Positions 23,826-33,384 of a DNA stretch of 64,000 bases are shown in pieces. Source of the stretch: Candidula unifasciata (lineage: Eukaryota > Mollusca > Gastropoda > Stylommatophora > Geomitridae); NCBI GenBank assembly GCA_905116865.2, contig CAJHNH020006968.1:1-64000 (forward strand), read 5' to 3'. The position numbers were made by a program, and so were the translations under genes. The notes beneath the pieces are model-generated. The model searched no databases. It saw only the letters and a list, made by a program, of their open reading frames with translations, and was not told the DNA's origin. The stretch's first letter is position 1, and every line of letters starts with the position of its first letter.

Positions 23826-23873
23826 GACTGATTCATACAGACACTACATTCTGAGGCTTTATTCTCTCCTGAC
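23826..23873. repeat. inverted single unit of the 67-bp satellite
   Basis: Reverse complement reads TGTCAGGAGAGAATAAAGCC, TCAGAATG, TAGTGTCTGTATGAA. The first part matches the left edge of the satellite at 20727-20753 (TGTCAGGAGAGAATAGAGCC). A lone unit therefore lies 1.6 kb beyond the array in the opposite orientation. Confidence 0.7.
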
Positions 23874-24232
23874 AAAGTCATTGTGCTATTAGCCTGACAA
23901 CACCACTGAAGGGAATCAGGTTTTAAATATCAAGAGGAACTTGGCAGACTATTTTCACTTCATCAACGGAAAGAAACATTGCCAAAATGTTTTAAAAATT
24001 GGCGGAAAACATGTGAGAAGTGTGAAAAGCCTTAAGAAGATTGATTATCTTGACAATGATTGGGTTGTCAAACCCATTGATAGAGGAATTATTTCACCTG
24101 ATCTCACGTCGGATACTTTAACAGACATCATGCATTCGCGTCAGTGTGTATGCGCGCGCGCATGCGTCCATATGCGTGTACATTTAACCTTTGACAACAT
24201 TATAAGGTTATTTCCTGTTTTCCGAATGGGTC

Positions 24233-24242
24233 ATGACGTCAT
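24233..24242. promoter_or_regulatory. palindromic CRE (TGACGTCA)
   Basis: ATGACGTCAT is a complete cAMP-response element, palindromic over ten bases, about 570 bp upstream of the likely transcription start of the secreted-protein gene. A match of this length can occur by chance; its position upstream of the gene makes it worth noting. Confidence 0.45.
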
Positions 24243-24734
24243 AACTCAAAATAAAACAAGGCGAGCCGTACATGCGATACGTGTAACCGACAGCCACTTT
24301 GTAAGCACAGAGTTCACGGAGATGAGACAAGAAGAATGGCTTTAAGGAAACACTCTCTTTTTACAAGACAAAAACATTATGTTAATTACCCAGTGCCCTT
24401 GTCAGAGAGAAGTATACATAGAAACAATGTAAGGTTTACGATGAAGGGCTTTCAAGACAAGAGAGGCAACTACATCGGGCGGTGATTGCTGTGATAGTTT
24501 TAATGTTGAGTTGTCGTTCCTGGGAGGACGCAGATTTAGAAATCATGAATTCAAATTAGCTGGGCCGGTTTCAGTTCCTGACAGCTATTTTAACATAATT
24601 TATATTTCATGGCTTGTGTTTCCCCGTTAAGAACTTATATTTTTTTTAACCTAACGACAGCGTTATATTCCTAAAATGTATTATTTTCCCGTTAACTGCC
24701 CCGAATTGCCCGTTAACAATCAAGGTCAACTTGA

Positions 24735-24820
24735 TGACGTTACAGGATTGTGGCAGAATGGGCGATGAGTTTTGGTTTAAAAGGCAACACCAAGGCTCCG
24801 AATTTTCCATTGAGAGATCA
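24735..24820 (+). promoter_or_regulatory. candidate core promoter: CRE half-site and TATA-like box
   Basis: TGACGTTA at 24735-24742 is a CRE half-site. TTTAAAA at 24776-24782 is a TATA-like box about 40 bp downstream. Transcription would start near 24806-24820, where TCCATTG and TCAGTC are possible initiators. The coding start follows about 240 bp later without an upstream in-frame ATG. Position and spacing are reasonable, but there is no transcript evidence. Confidence 0.4.
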
Positions 24821-25058
24821 GTCGCTTGAGTTGTGCCAGCGATCCTTGTAAAGCTAGCTGTTTATCAGCCTGGTTTGAGGATTGGGGCATCAGCTTTGGA
24901 AGATACTTCTCGTAATCACCGTGATCCTGTTTCTTTAAGAGCTACATTTTTGACACATTCAGACGTTGCCGTCGCCCTGCAGTGAATTTATACCTGCAAG
25001 GCAGCAAACCTCTCAGAGTAAAGGTTGTGACTATCTGAAGGGAAGGAATTTTATCAAG

Positions 25059-25180
25059 ATGTCACACTGGAAAGAAATGTTGCTAGCTTGTTTGGCCCTT
25101 TTAGTTGGGTCAATACAGGCCCAATCTTATGTAAGTCAGGCTGCTCCGGGTACATCGCCAAGAACCTGTGACGCGTTAAG
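25059..25180 (+). CDS. secreted protein precursor, coding exon 1 (signal peptide)
   Basis: The ATG has an A at -3 (TCAAGATG) and is the first in its frame after the TGA at 24951. It encodes residues 1-40 plus two bases of codon 41. Residues 1-21 form a textbook signal peptide: MSHWKEM, then hydrophobic LLACLALLVG, then SIQA with cleavage expected before Gln22, which could become pyroglutamate. The mature start is QSYVSQAAPGTSPRTCDAL with one cysteine (C37). The exon ends TTAAG|GTAATA, a good donor, giving a phase 2 intron of about 5 kb. The joined codon AG+A reads Arg. Exon 2 is the only segment I found downstream that continues this frame convincingly. I do not recognise the protein family. 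Confidence 0.8.
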
Positions 25181-25427
25181 GTAATAATCGTAATTGTCTC
25201 ACAAATATATAACTGATTAATTATTTATGTGCCCTTTATTTAATAATTTTAAACAGTTCACAATAATTGAAATAATGATTGCATCGTGTTATCACCATCG
25301 TTGGCGTCTTCATCATTATCATTGTCGTCATCATCATCATTATCCTGTAGAGGTCGTGTATACGTCACACAAGGTTTGCGGTTTTTCTGTCATTGCTTTC
25401 TATCCTGTGTGGGTTCTGCACAAGCAT

Positions 25428-26035
25428 CTTTAGGTCTCTCTCATCAACGTCTGCTTTTAGGTCTCTCTCATCAACGTCTGCTTTTAGGTCTCTCTCATCA
25501 ATGTCTGCTTTTAGGTCTCTCTCATCAACGTCTGCTTTTAGGTCTCTCTCATCAACGTCTGCTTTTAGGTCTCTCTCATCAACGTCTGCTTTTAGGTCTC
25601 TCTCATCAACGTCTGCTTTTAGGTCTCTCTCATTAATGTCTGCTTTTAGGTCTCTCTCATCAACGTCTGCTTTTAGGTCTCTCTCATCAACGTCTGCTTT
25701 TAAGTCTCTCTCATCAACGTCTGCTTTTAGGTCTCTCTCATCAACGTCTGCTTTTAGGTCTCTCTCATCAACGTCTGCTTTTAGGTCTCTCTCATCAACG
25801 TCTGCTTTTAAGTATCTCTCATCAACGTCTGCTTTTAGGTCTCTCTCATCAACGTCTGCTTTTAGGTCTCTCTCATCAACGTCTGCTTTTAGGTCTCTCT
25901 CATCAACGTCTGCTTTTAGGTCTCTCTCATCAACGTCTGCTTTTAGGTCTCTCTCGTCAACGGCTGCTTTTAGGTCTCTCTCATCAACGTCTGCTTTTGG
26001 GTCTCTCTCATCAACGTCTGCTGTTGTTGTTTTTA
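25428..26035. repeat. 27-bp satellite in intron 1
   Basis: About 22 units of 27 bp with the core GGTCTCTCTCATCAACGTCT then GCTTTTA. Because 27 is a multiple of three, one plus frame (RSLSSTSAF units) and one minus frame (ADVDERDLK units, 231 residues) stay open. Neither has signs of a gene beyond the repeat. The array lies within intron 1, preceded by a TCATCA run at 25310-25345. Confidence 0.95.
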
Positions 26036-26159
26036 TGTTGTTGTTTTCTTCCCTAGCCAAATTTACGTTCAGTAGTTTGTCATTGCTTTCGACGATTACA
26101 CCCGCTTAATATTCTTAATGTACGTTGTCCCGAACAACCATTATTGTCTGTTGCTTGCT

Positions 26160-26800
26160 TGCCTCATTGTACTACGACACAACACTAGATGGACGCGCAG
26201 TCACTGGGAGAAAATTAGCTCCAGATGTGCCAAAGCTAATCAAGTAATGGGTCAACTATCTCCCCTGTTGACACACAAGCAGATACCTCGGAGTACTACA
26301 GTGAATCTTATCAGAACTATTTTTTGGCCAACACTATGCTATCAGTGCCAAACGTGGAAACTTACATCCTCCAATGAACGTAAAATTGTGACAACGGAGA
26401 CGAAATATCTTAGAAGAGCTGCAGGAGTTTCAAAGAAAGACAGAATACGAAATCATGAAATCAGACGAATGCTAGGAATAAAGCCAGTCTTACAGGTCAT
26501 CAAAGAACAACAAATGAAATGGTTTGGACACCTAACAAGAATGCCCTGGTACTATCCGCCACAGCGAGCCACACTAGAACGTTACAAAGGGTATAGAGCG
26601 AGTGGAAGACCTCGGAAAATATGGAGTGATGGCATTAAGAACAGCCTTACAGAAATGAACATCAGTTGAACACAATCCAAAACCAAATGAGATCGAGACC
26701 AGAAAACGTCACCACAAATATAGCTGAAAGGAAAGTGAGCGGAAATGCGAGCGGACCTAGCTGAAAGTGACCCACCGAAATAGAATTTGAATTTGAATGA
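26160..26800 (+). pseudogene. LINE ORF2 C-terminal fragment
   Basis: Open from about 26118 to 26669 and reading HWEKISSRCAKANQVMGQLS, a WPTLCYQCQTW segment, TETKYLRRAAGVSKKDRIRN, MLGIKPVLQVIKEQQMKWFG, HLTRMPW and RASGRPRKIWSDGIK. This is the standard post-RT region of a LINE protein. The 5' RT core is missing. The 3' end carries GAATTTGAATTTGAATGA repeats, a likely element tail. It lies in intron 1 in the sense orientation. Confidence 0.85.
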
Positions 26801-27004
26801 ACATCAGTCTTAATAGTGCTCTTGACAGGGCTCATCAACAAACATTACATCTCCCCCCGACACTTCAATGAGGTACAAGATGGAAGAGAAGAAGAAAAAA
26901 AAGAAGGTTCGCAATTAATTATCAGACCGTGTACCAGAGTTAGTCACACACAAAATGTTAACACAGTAATCGCCCTGAAGTAAAATGTATGAACGAATTT
27001 TGCG

Positions 27005-27590
27005 GTCTTTGAATACATTACATTTATCTCTCTGGTTGGCCTTCTCTTTCAAGTTCCTGATCCCACGTGTTTGTGGGTCTACCTGGACATTATCTCTCTA
27101 TCATCTTCTTGGTCTGCCTCGTGGTCTACAACCATTCAGCTTCCTTGTGTATACAGTTTTTTACTTCTTTGTCATCTGACATTCTTTCAATGTGTCCAAG
27201 CCATTTCAGTCTATTAGCTCTCATGATGCCAGTGATCAATGGTGATTTAGACAGATTATGAATTTCATTGTTGCTTCTGACTTTCCATTATTCGCTCTCT
27301 GCATCTTTGATGGGTCCAAATATTCGTCGTAAAACTGTTTACGAAAATGTGTAATAGGGATTCATCTCGCTTAGTTGTGCTCCAAGTTTCTGAGCCATAT
27401 GAAACAACTGGTCTTATCAACGTTTTATATACTTTGATCTTGGTGTTGTGAGATAGAGACTTTGACTTTAGAAGATGTTGAAGGGCATAGTATACTTTAT
27501 TTCCAGATTGTATTCTAGACTGTATTTCTTCTCTAAGCATGTTGGAGTAGTTGAAGTTTGCACCCACGTGACGGAAGAAGATTAATATAT
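27005..27590 (-). pseudogene. LINE ORF2 C-terminal fragment
   Basis: Minus-strand reading gives NYSNMLREEIQSRIQSGNKV, YYALQHLLKSKSLSHNTKIK, VYKTLIRPVVSYGSETW and then a shifted RRPGRPTNTWD-like end near 27090. RI..GN+.YYAL...L..K.LS...K...YKTLIRPVV.YG.E.W is a common LINE signature. It is antisense to the host gene. Confidence 0.8.
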
Positions 27591-27599
27591 CAAAATTAT

Positions 27600-27775
27600 T
27601 ATTATTTATCACCCTGTGGGTTTAGTCGCCCCACCCTGGAGAAAAACAAGACTAGATCCACCGCCTTCCAAGTTAGAATGTCGTAAGAGTCGACTAACTG
27701 GGGACTTCTTTCGAAGTTAGAACATTGAACCAGCAATATGCATGCCAAAAAACGTCAGATTAGTAAAACGAATGT
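27600..27775 (+). repeat. SINE-B fragment
   Basis: Contains TAGTCGCCCCACCCTGGAG, AAAACAAGACTAGATCCACC, AGAATGTCGTAAGAGTCGAC, TAACTGGGGACTTCTTTCG and AACGAATGTGCACA, then stops where the next LINE 3' end begins. Confidence 0.75.
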
Positions 27776-29620
27776 GCACATAGTCTTTCCTCTTGTGTCG
27801 AGTGCGGCACATAGGGCAGAGGTCGTGACTCTCCATGCACGGCGGTCCGTTGCAATCCGTTGTAGGTCTTGGATGTTTGAGTGGCCCATGAGCGAGCCTT
27901 CCCTGATGATAGTTCTACGTAGGGTTTCCCTTGGTCTTCCACGAGATCTTTTCCCCTGTGGTGTCCAAATGAGGGCTTGGTAAGGAAGTCTTGATTTATC
28001 CATTCTAAGGACGTGGCCGACATAGTTCCAGCGGCGTTTTCGTATAAAATTAGACACATACTCTTGCCTGGATTCTTGCCTTATTTGTGTATTGGTTCGG
28101 AAATCTGACCATTTGAAATTTAGTATTCTTCTAAGGCATTTATTTTCAAAACTGTCTAATTTTGTGTCTAGAGTTTTCGTTGATTTCCAACTCTCGCATC
28201 CATAGGTTAGTACTGGAATCACACAAGAATTGAAGATCTTGAGTTTTGTGTGTTTTGCTAAGTGTCTTTGATTTCCAGATGTTAGACAGTTTATTGAAGG
28301 CACTAGATGCCAGTGCTATTCTAAATGATATTTCTGGTGCGGTATCTCCTGTAGATGACATCTTGCTCCCTAGATAAGTGAAACTGTTGACTTTTTCAAG
28401 GCTGTTGTTGTTCAGCGTGATATCAACTGAACTGTTGGTAAGGTCTAGAATTTTTGTTTTTGCGGTGTTAATTTGGAGTCCAATTTGTTCTGAGAAATTC
28501 TGGAGTCGATTGATTTTTTCTTGGGCGTCTGTGTGTTCTGAACTCAGGAGTGCTATGTCGTCAGCGAAGTCTAGGTCTTCCAGAATTTTGTCAACCCATG
28601 TAATGCCTAAATTTGCGTTATTTATGCACTTGCGCATGACCCAGTCGATTGCTATACACAAAAAGCATCGGCGATAGGACACAGCCTTGCTTCACTCCTG
28701 TTTCCACCGGGAACCAGTCAGAATTGCCGGAATCAGTTCTTACACAGCATCGTGTTTCATTATAAAAAGATTTTATGATGTTGATATATTTGATGGGGAA
28801 ACCATAGATGTTAAGCAATTTCCAGAGTGTTGGACGATGGATACTGTCGAAGGCTTTTTGAAAGTCGACAAAGTTGATCAATAATTTCGACTGGAATTCT
28901 GTAGAATCTTCAACAATTATTCTAAGAGTAAAGATGTGGTCTATGCATGACCGCTTGGATCTAAAAACCGGCTTGTTCTTCCCTTAATCTTTCATCTATG
29001 GATTTTTTTCAATCTTTCTAGTAGCATACTACAAAATAGTTTCCCTGGTATCGAAAGCAGGGTGATGCCTCTCCAGTTGTTACAATCGGATAAATCACCT
29101 TTGTTAGGTAATTTGAAGATTACACCATCTTTCCATTGTTGTGGTGGGTATTCGTTTTGCCAGACTTCATCCATCAGCTGGAGCAAATGTTGCAGGGTGT
29201 TTTCATCCGCTGCTTTGAGCATTTCCCCTGAGATGTTGTCCTCTCCGGTAGCTTTGTTTATTCTTAATTTTTTAATAGCTGTTTTAATCTCCTCTATTGT
29301 GAATGACTCGCTGGAGGCAACTAGTGTCGGTGTAATAATTTCTTCTTCTAAATTGGGAATGATCCAAGTTTTGGCCTATTTAATATTTCCTTGAAATGTT
29401 CTGCCCATCGCTTTGTTTGTTGGTCGTCGGAGATAGCAGTAGTTTACCCTGCTTGGTCTTTAATGGGTGTATTTAGTGTAGGTGAGTGATTGCACAGTTG
29501 TTTCGGAATAATATGGAATACGGCTTTGTTGTTTCCAATCTTGGCAGCTGTTTCAGCATCGGAGGCGAGGTCGTGTATGAAGTTCTGTTTGTCTTTCCCA
29601 TCGTGCAGTTAGAGTCAGAA
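27755..29620 (-). pseudogene. LINE reverse transcriptase, decayed, nearly complete RT
   Basis: Read from 29620 downward, it holds NNKAVFHIIPKQL and KRWAEHFKEILNRP, then DCNNWRGITLLSIPGKLF (RT1), NFVDFQKAFDSIHRPTLW (motif A), ETGVKQGCVLSPMLF (motif B), LEDLDFADDIALLS (motif C), INTAKTKIL, FTYLGSKMSSTGD, CVIPVLTYGCESWK, FIRKRRWNYVGHVLRMD, TPQGKRSRGRPRETLRR and RATDRRAWR-like residues. Several frames are needed, so frameshifts are present. The FADD catalytic pair is intact. It resembles the element at 61290-62775 in every block, so the two are likely one family. Confidence 0.9.
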
Positions 29621-29739
29621 ATCTGATTCTATAACAATTGGTGGTTTTGCGATGACAGCTTGTCGGACCGTCGATCAACCGATATGCGCCGAGCTAGAGA
29701 GAAACACGTCCCGCCATCTTGACACAAACCGGAAAACAG

Positions 29740-29850
29740 ACAGGAAATGTGCACGCAACACTCATATTCTGGAACGAAAGTTCAGAGGTGGGCGAGCAAC
29801 CAGAACTTTCTGCCAGAGTTTATAGCAGGTGAACGCGAAGAAGAAAAAGA
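29740..29850 (+). repeat. SINE-B fragment (3' part)
   Basis: AATGTGCACGCAACACTCAT, GAGCAACCAGAACTTTCTGC, CAGAGTTTATAGCAGGTG and a CGCGAAGAAGAAAAAG tail match the SINE-B 3' half. Confidence 0.75.
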
Positions 29851-29919
29851 TTATTGTTTAGTGTATTAAACTTTATTGGACTTTGCCTTGATTATTTTAT
29901 TGTCTTCTGTCGATAGCCA

Positions 29920-30174
29920 GTGTCTGTGGCTTAGGCGTCGCGGACGCGCTTCGTAATGCCGGGATGCCGGGTTCGATAACAGTTGCAGATGATTTGATAG
30001 CAGAACGTCTTGCCTTGGTTTCGACACCGACAGCCGACCCTTCAGTAAGCAATGGCAAACTACTGAATGTGAACTTTCCTTAGAATACCACACCATCATA
30101 AAAAAAAAACAATGCTGGGGCTGGTTCTGCAACGTCCTGTAAGGAATACATAATTAACTTCTCTTTTTTTTTAA
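29920..30174 (+). repeat. SINE-D copy 2, abutting the exon 2 acceptor
   Basis: Contains GTGGCTTAGGCGTCGCGGAC, CGCTTCGTAATGCCGGGATG, GGGTTCGATAAC, CTTGCCTTGGTTTCGACACC, CAATGGCAAACTACTGAATG and GGTTCTGCAACGTCCTGTAA, as in the copies at 14225 and 51655. Those copies end AACTAACCTTTTTTTAC and AACTAATTTTAACTAC. Here the end is AATTAACTTCTCT then a T run and AACAG, the acceptor of exon 2. The T run used as the polypyrimidine tract thus appears to belong to the SINE. Confidence 0.8.
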
Positions 30175-30177
30175 CAG

Positions 30178-30611
30178 ACAAGATGTATCGCTAATTTTCG
30201 AGCAAGTCTACGAGAAGATGCCATCTTTGCTCAACGTCATGATGGACGCAGCCCAAGATCCCACGGTTGGCAAGAGGGTTGACTTTGGTGTAGACGTCAT
30301 GAAGAGAATGATCGTCAACGCCTTTACTTCCTTTCTCCCCGTCTGTGCCCAACAACACCAAAGAACCGAACAAGAAGCCATGAAAGCTAACATACCTGCG
30401 TGGTACCTATCCAACTTCCGGTCTCAGAATCCCCCTTCCAGGTTCTACGCAAAGAGCAGCAGTCAGAAGCAGCTTCGAGACAGTATTCCCTCCAAGCTGA
30501 GGAAGAAGCGATCCAGCAGCAGTGGCAGCAGCTTAGATATACAGGTCGGCCCTGAATTTGTACAGATTGGCGATGTTGCTTTACCCAATGACCTGTTCCA
30601 GAGTCAAGGAG
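30178..30611 (+). CDS. secreted protein precursor, coding exon 2
   Basis: The acceptor is a T-rich tract ending TTAACAG|ACAAG. With two bases from exon 1 the frame reads Arg41 then QDVSLIFEQVYEKMPSLLNV and on to Gly185 plus one base; donor GAG|GTAAGA. Residues 42-100 look helical and end at C97, the only other mature cysteine besides C37, so one disulfide is likely. Residues 72-74 (GKR) and 83-84 (KR) are basic pairs. Residues 101-152 are basic and Ser/Gln-rich and end SKLRKKR (146-152), a strong furin or prohormone-convertase motif. Then come SSSSGSSLD and a hydrophobic-acidic segment IQVGPEFVQIGDVALPNDLF. The layout (signal peptide, small Cys-paired region, RKKR, tail) resembles a secreted hormone or neuropeptide precursor, but this is inference; no known family is recognised. 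Confidence 0.85.
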
Positions 30612-30785
30612 GTAAGATAACACTGATATTTGATTGCCGGGTCATATTTGTATCGTATCATTTACTGTTTATTATCTTTTTCTTTTGTCGTTTATATTTA
30701 TCAGCAGCTTATGTATTTATAAATGCCGTCCACTCTACATAAATTGAATGGTCATCATTAATAATGCAGGGAGAACAACAATTAG
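30612..30785. other. start of intron 2, no feature
   Basis: The exon 2 frame stays open to 30742 with hydrophobic residues, but the strong GTAAGA donor at 30612 and the change in composition mark this as intron. Confidence 0.7.
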
Positions 30786-30842
30786 GTGTGTGAGTGAGTG
30801 AGTGAGTGTGTGTGTGGGTGTGTGTGTGTGTGTGTGTTGTGT
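30786..30842. repeat. (GT)n/(GAGT)n microsatellite
   Basis: GTGAGTGAGTGAGTG followed by GT units; a short GACAGA run follows at about 30856-30885. Confidence 0.9.
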
Positions 30843-30989
30843 ATGTGTGGAAAGAGAGACAGACATAGAGACAGAGACAGAGGCAGAACAAAGAGAGCAA
30901 CTGTATCAATTCCCAACAAACGCGCGACCATTTCTTCTACATATTCTCCATTTTCTTCTTTTTACTTCATCGGTATTATCATCTGATTC

Positions 30990-31860
30990 TTCCTCTTCCT
31001 TTCCTTCCTCCTCCTCCTCCTCCTCCTTCTTCTTCTTCTTTTTCTTCTTCTTCTTCTTCTTCTTCTTCTTCTTCTTCTTCTTCTTCTTCTTCTTCTTTTT
31101 CTTCTTCTTCTTCTTCTTCTCATATATCTTCTTCTTCTTCTTCTTCTTCTTCTTCTTCTCTTCTTCTTCTTCTTCTTCTTCTTTCTTCTTCTTTCTTCTT
31201 TTCTTCTTCTTCTTCTTCTTCTTCTTCTTCTTCTTCTTCTTCTTCTTCTTCTTCTTCTTCTTCTTCTTCTTCTACTACTACTTCTTTTTCTTCTTCTTTA
31301 TCTTCTTCTTCTTTATCATCTTCTTCTTCTTCTTCTTCTTCTTCTTCTTTTTCTTCTTCTTCTTCTTCTTCTTCTTCTTCTTCTTCTTCTTCTTCTTCTT
31401 CTTCTTCTTCTTCTTCTTCTTCTTCTTCTTCTTCTTCTTCTTCTTCTTCTACTTCTTTTACTACTACTACCACTTCTTTTACCTTCTTCTTCTTCTTCTT
31501 CTTCTTCTTCTTCTTCTTCTTCTTCTTCTTCTTCTTCTTCTTCTTCTTCTTCTTCTTCTTCTTCTTCTTCTTCTTCTTCTTCTTCTTCTTCTTCGTCTGC
31601 TTTTTCCCTCTGACATCACTCTCTTTGCTTTTACCTTTTTTTTTTAAATTCTACAGACTGGCTTTTTTCTTCTTTCTCGCGTTAATCGACTGTAAACTGT
31701 GACGGAAATTTCTTGTTGTTCGTCCACTTCTGGACTTCAGTATTTTTCCAGAACTTGAGTTTTGCGTGCACACCCGGTGTACAGATCTGGCTTAATTGTA
31801 AGCAGACTGTTATTCGTTGCCTCTAGGGCAGATACACTCTGACTAAGAAAAAAAAAACTA
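30990..31860 (-). repeat. SINE-B (reverse) behind a 600-bp (TTC)n tract
   Basis: TTC units with scattered TTTC, CTC, ATC and CTA interruptions fill about 30990-31598. After 55 bases of other sequence comes the reverse complement of SINE-B (31655-31860): CTGTAAACTGTGACGG, TTGTTCGTCCACTTCTGGAC, AACTTGAGTTTTGCGTGCAC, AAGCAGACTGTTATTCGTTG. As at 11643, the TTC tract lies at the 3' tail side of a minus-strand SINE-B, so it probably grew from the GAA tail. The 281-residue poly-Phe/Leu frame is an artefact. Confidence 0.85.
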
Positions 31861-31879
31861 ATTTATTTGGTCCAATACT

Positions 31880-32260
31880 TTCGACTGGATCATCCTTATC
31901 CTCATGTTCTACTTCTGCCTTTAAGTGCCGCGAAGAGGGACAGTTTGCGATCCATTGCTTTATGGGAAGAAATTACTATTGTCATTCCGTGCCGACGTAG
32001 AAACTCTAAATGACATCAGTCCATCTTCTCCTCTGGGGACCTCTTGATTTCACATCATATCTTTTCATGCGTGGCGGCTTTGTTGGTAGTTGTTCCGGCT
32101 GTATTCTTACTAGATGACCAAATCATTTCATCTTCTGTTTCTCAGTCAATTTGCTGCATGGTTTTGTTCCCACAGTCTGTCTGATAATATCATTTCTAAC
32201 TTTATCTCCGATGTTTAAGTTGCTGTTTTTCTCAGGGTTCTTCATGTCACAGGTGTTATA
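31880..32260 (-). pseudogene. LINE ORF2 C-terminal fragment
   Basis: Minus-strand translation gives RQTVGTKPC, KLTEKQKMKWFGHLVRIQPE, QLPTKPP, KRYDVKS and RRRWTDVI-like residues in mixed frames. KMKWFGHLVR is the giveaway for a LINE C terminus. Heavily decayed. Confidence 0.55.
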
Positions 32261-32344
32261 TTTACATAGGTTAGCTTTTGATAACACAACAATCTTGTAC
32301 CGAGACAGCGAGAAGACTTGTTGATTAGATCTATACGTCTTTAA

Positions 32345-32640
32345 GTTTTATATAAAGATGTGCGCAAGCGGGTCATGAATGATACAGGTTTTGAGGTGGA
32401 CTTATGGGAACAAAATGCCGTAGACCGTGTTGTGTGGAAAGGGCATATCAGGAAGGAAATGAGAGTGAAGGAAGAAATGATTGCAGAAAGGATGAGAGCT
32501 AAGCGTCTGAAAAAAAACGGATTAAACACAAATGTTGACAACAATGGTCCTGAAATCCCATGCTATCATCGTGGAAGACTTTTCTTGACACGGGCGGGCC
32601 TTGCTAGTCACACTCGCTATCGCCATGGGCTGTGAGTCTA
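32345..32640 (+). pseudogene. LINE ORF2 C terminus with C2H2-like finger, copy 2
   Basis: Open from 32360 to 32635: MRKRVMNDTGFEVDLWEQNA, VDRVVWKGHIRKEMRVKEEM, AKRLKKNGLNTN and a terminal IPCYHRGRLFLTRAGLASHT followed by RYRHGL and stop. The second cysteine of the finger is Arg here, where copy 1 (9935-10250) keeps CYHC. The upstream GRPLLR.KDV motif is lost. Intron 2, sense orientation. Confidence 0.8.
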
Positions 32641-32804
32641 TTAACTATAACGAACTGAGCATTCTGTTCTTAGATCGCTATTGATAGAGTATCGTGACGA
32701 TAAGAGAGGTCAACAGTAGATAAGACAGATCCAGAGAAATCAAGCTGGATTCTTAACCGCCCTGACTTGCTTTAGACTAGATTCAAGTATTATCCTGGGG
32801 TATT

Positions 32805-33075
32805 CTGGAAGTAAAGGACCTCTTCCGCGCCTTCAGGAGTATTAGGCACATAGGGCTAGACCTATATTTATAGGCCATTCGGCACTCAGTGGGTGATGTT
32901 GTCAGGATCAATGTGATCTCTTTTACTTCCCACGACTGTATCTGGTACCCACTGAAATCCAGGTTGACCCAAGAGCGACGGTTGTTTCTGAAAAAAGTCT
33001 GGCTAACTCAAGACCTGAACCTATGACCCTCTGACCCGCACGCGAGAGTCTAGCCGCTGCACTACCGCCGCTTAC
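32805..33075 (-). repeat. SINE-A copy (reverse), nearly full length
   Basis: Contains AGTAAAGGACCTCTTCCGCG, CCTTCAGGAGTATTAGGCAC, ATAGGGCTAGACCTATATTT, CACTCAGTGGGTGATGTTGT, TTTTACTTCCCACGACTGTA, GGTACCCACTGAAATCC, AAAAAAGTCTGGCTAACTCA, AGACCTGAACCTATGACC and the head GCGAGAGTCTAGCCGCTGCA. Confidence 0.85.
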
Positions 33076-33384
33076 TGCATTCTGGAAGTTTTTTTTTTCA
33101 AAGTTGAAACTTGCATTTACAAGGATGCTTCTCAAAATTTCCAGAATAGTCGACTCACGCTAGAATGAGAATGAAGACATGAAGATTCGTTTTATAAGTT
33201 GACAGTGACCTTGACGAAACTATATGGCAGACGTGACCTTCACATTTATTCTCGAACAGAAGCTACAAAAGTTTGTGTCTTCTGCATGAAGCATCGTTGG
33301 AGTTATAAGTATTTTTGTCTGAGCAACGCACATATGTAAAATTTTGTGTTCTACTTGAAAAGTCACCCTCTGAAGATGTAAGTT

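Noticed and set aside
23941..24345. 134-residue open frame upstream of the secreted-protein gene
   Set aside because: It begins at a TTG, has no ATG near the start, no recognisable domain and a CG-dinucleotide run in the middle; more likely chance.
25365..26060. 231-residue ADVDERDLK repeat frame on the minus strand
   Set aside because: It exists because the satellite period is 27; it is antisense in an intron, and the plus frame is open as well.
30612..30742. Read-through of exon 2 into a hydrophobic, membrane-like tail
   Set aside because: A strong GTAAGA donor at 30612 and an in-phase downstream acceptor make intron retention the less likely reading.
30802..31647. 281-residue poly-Phe/Leu frame and its poly-Glu antisense
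   Set aside because: It is the translation of a TTC microsatellite inside intron 2.
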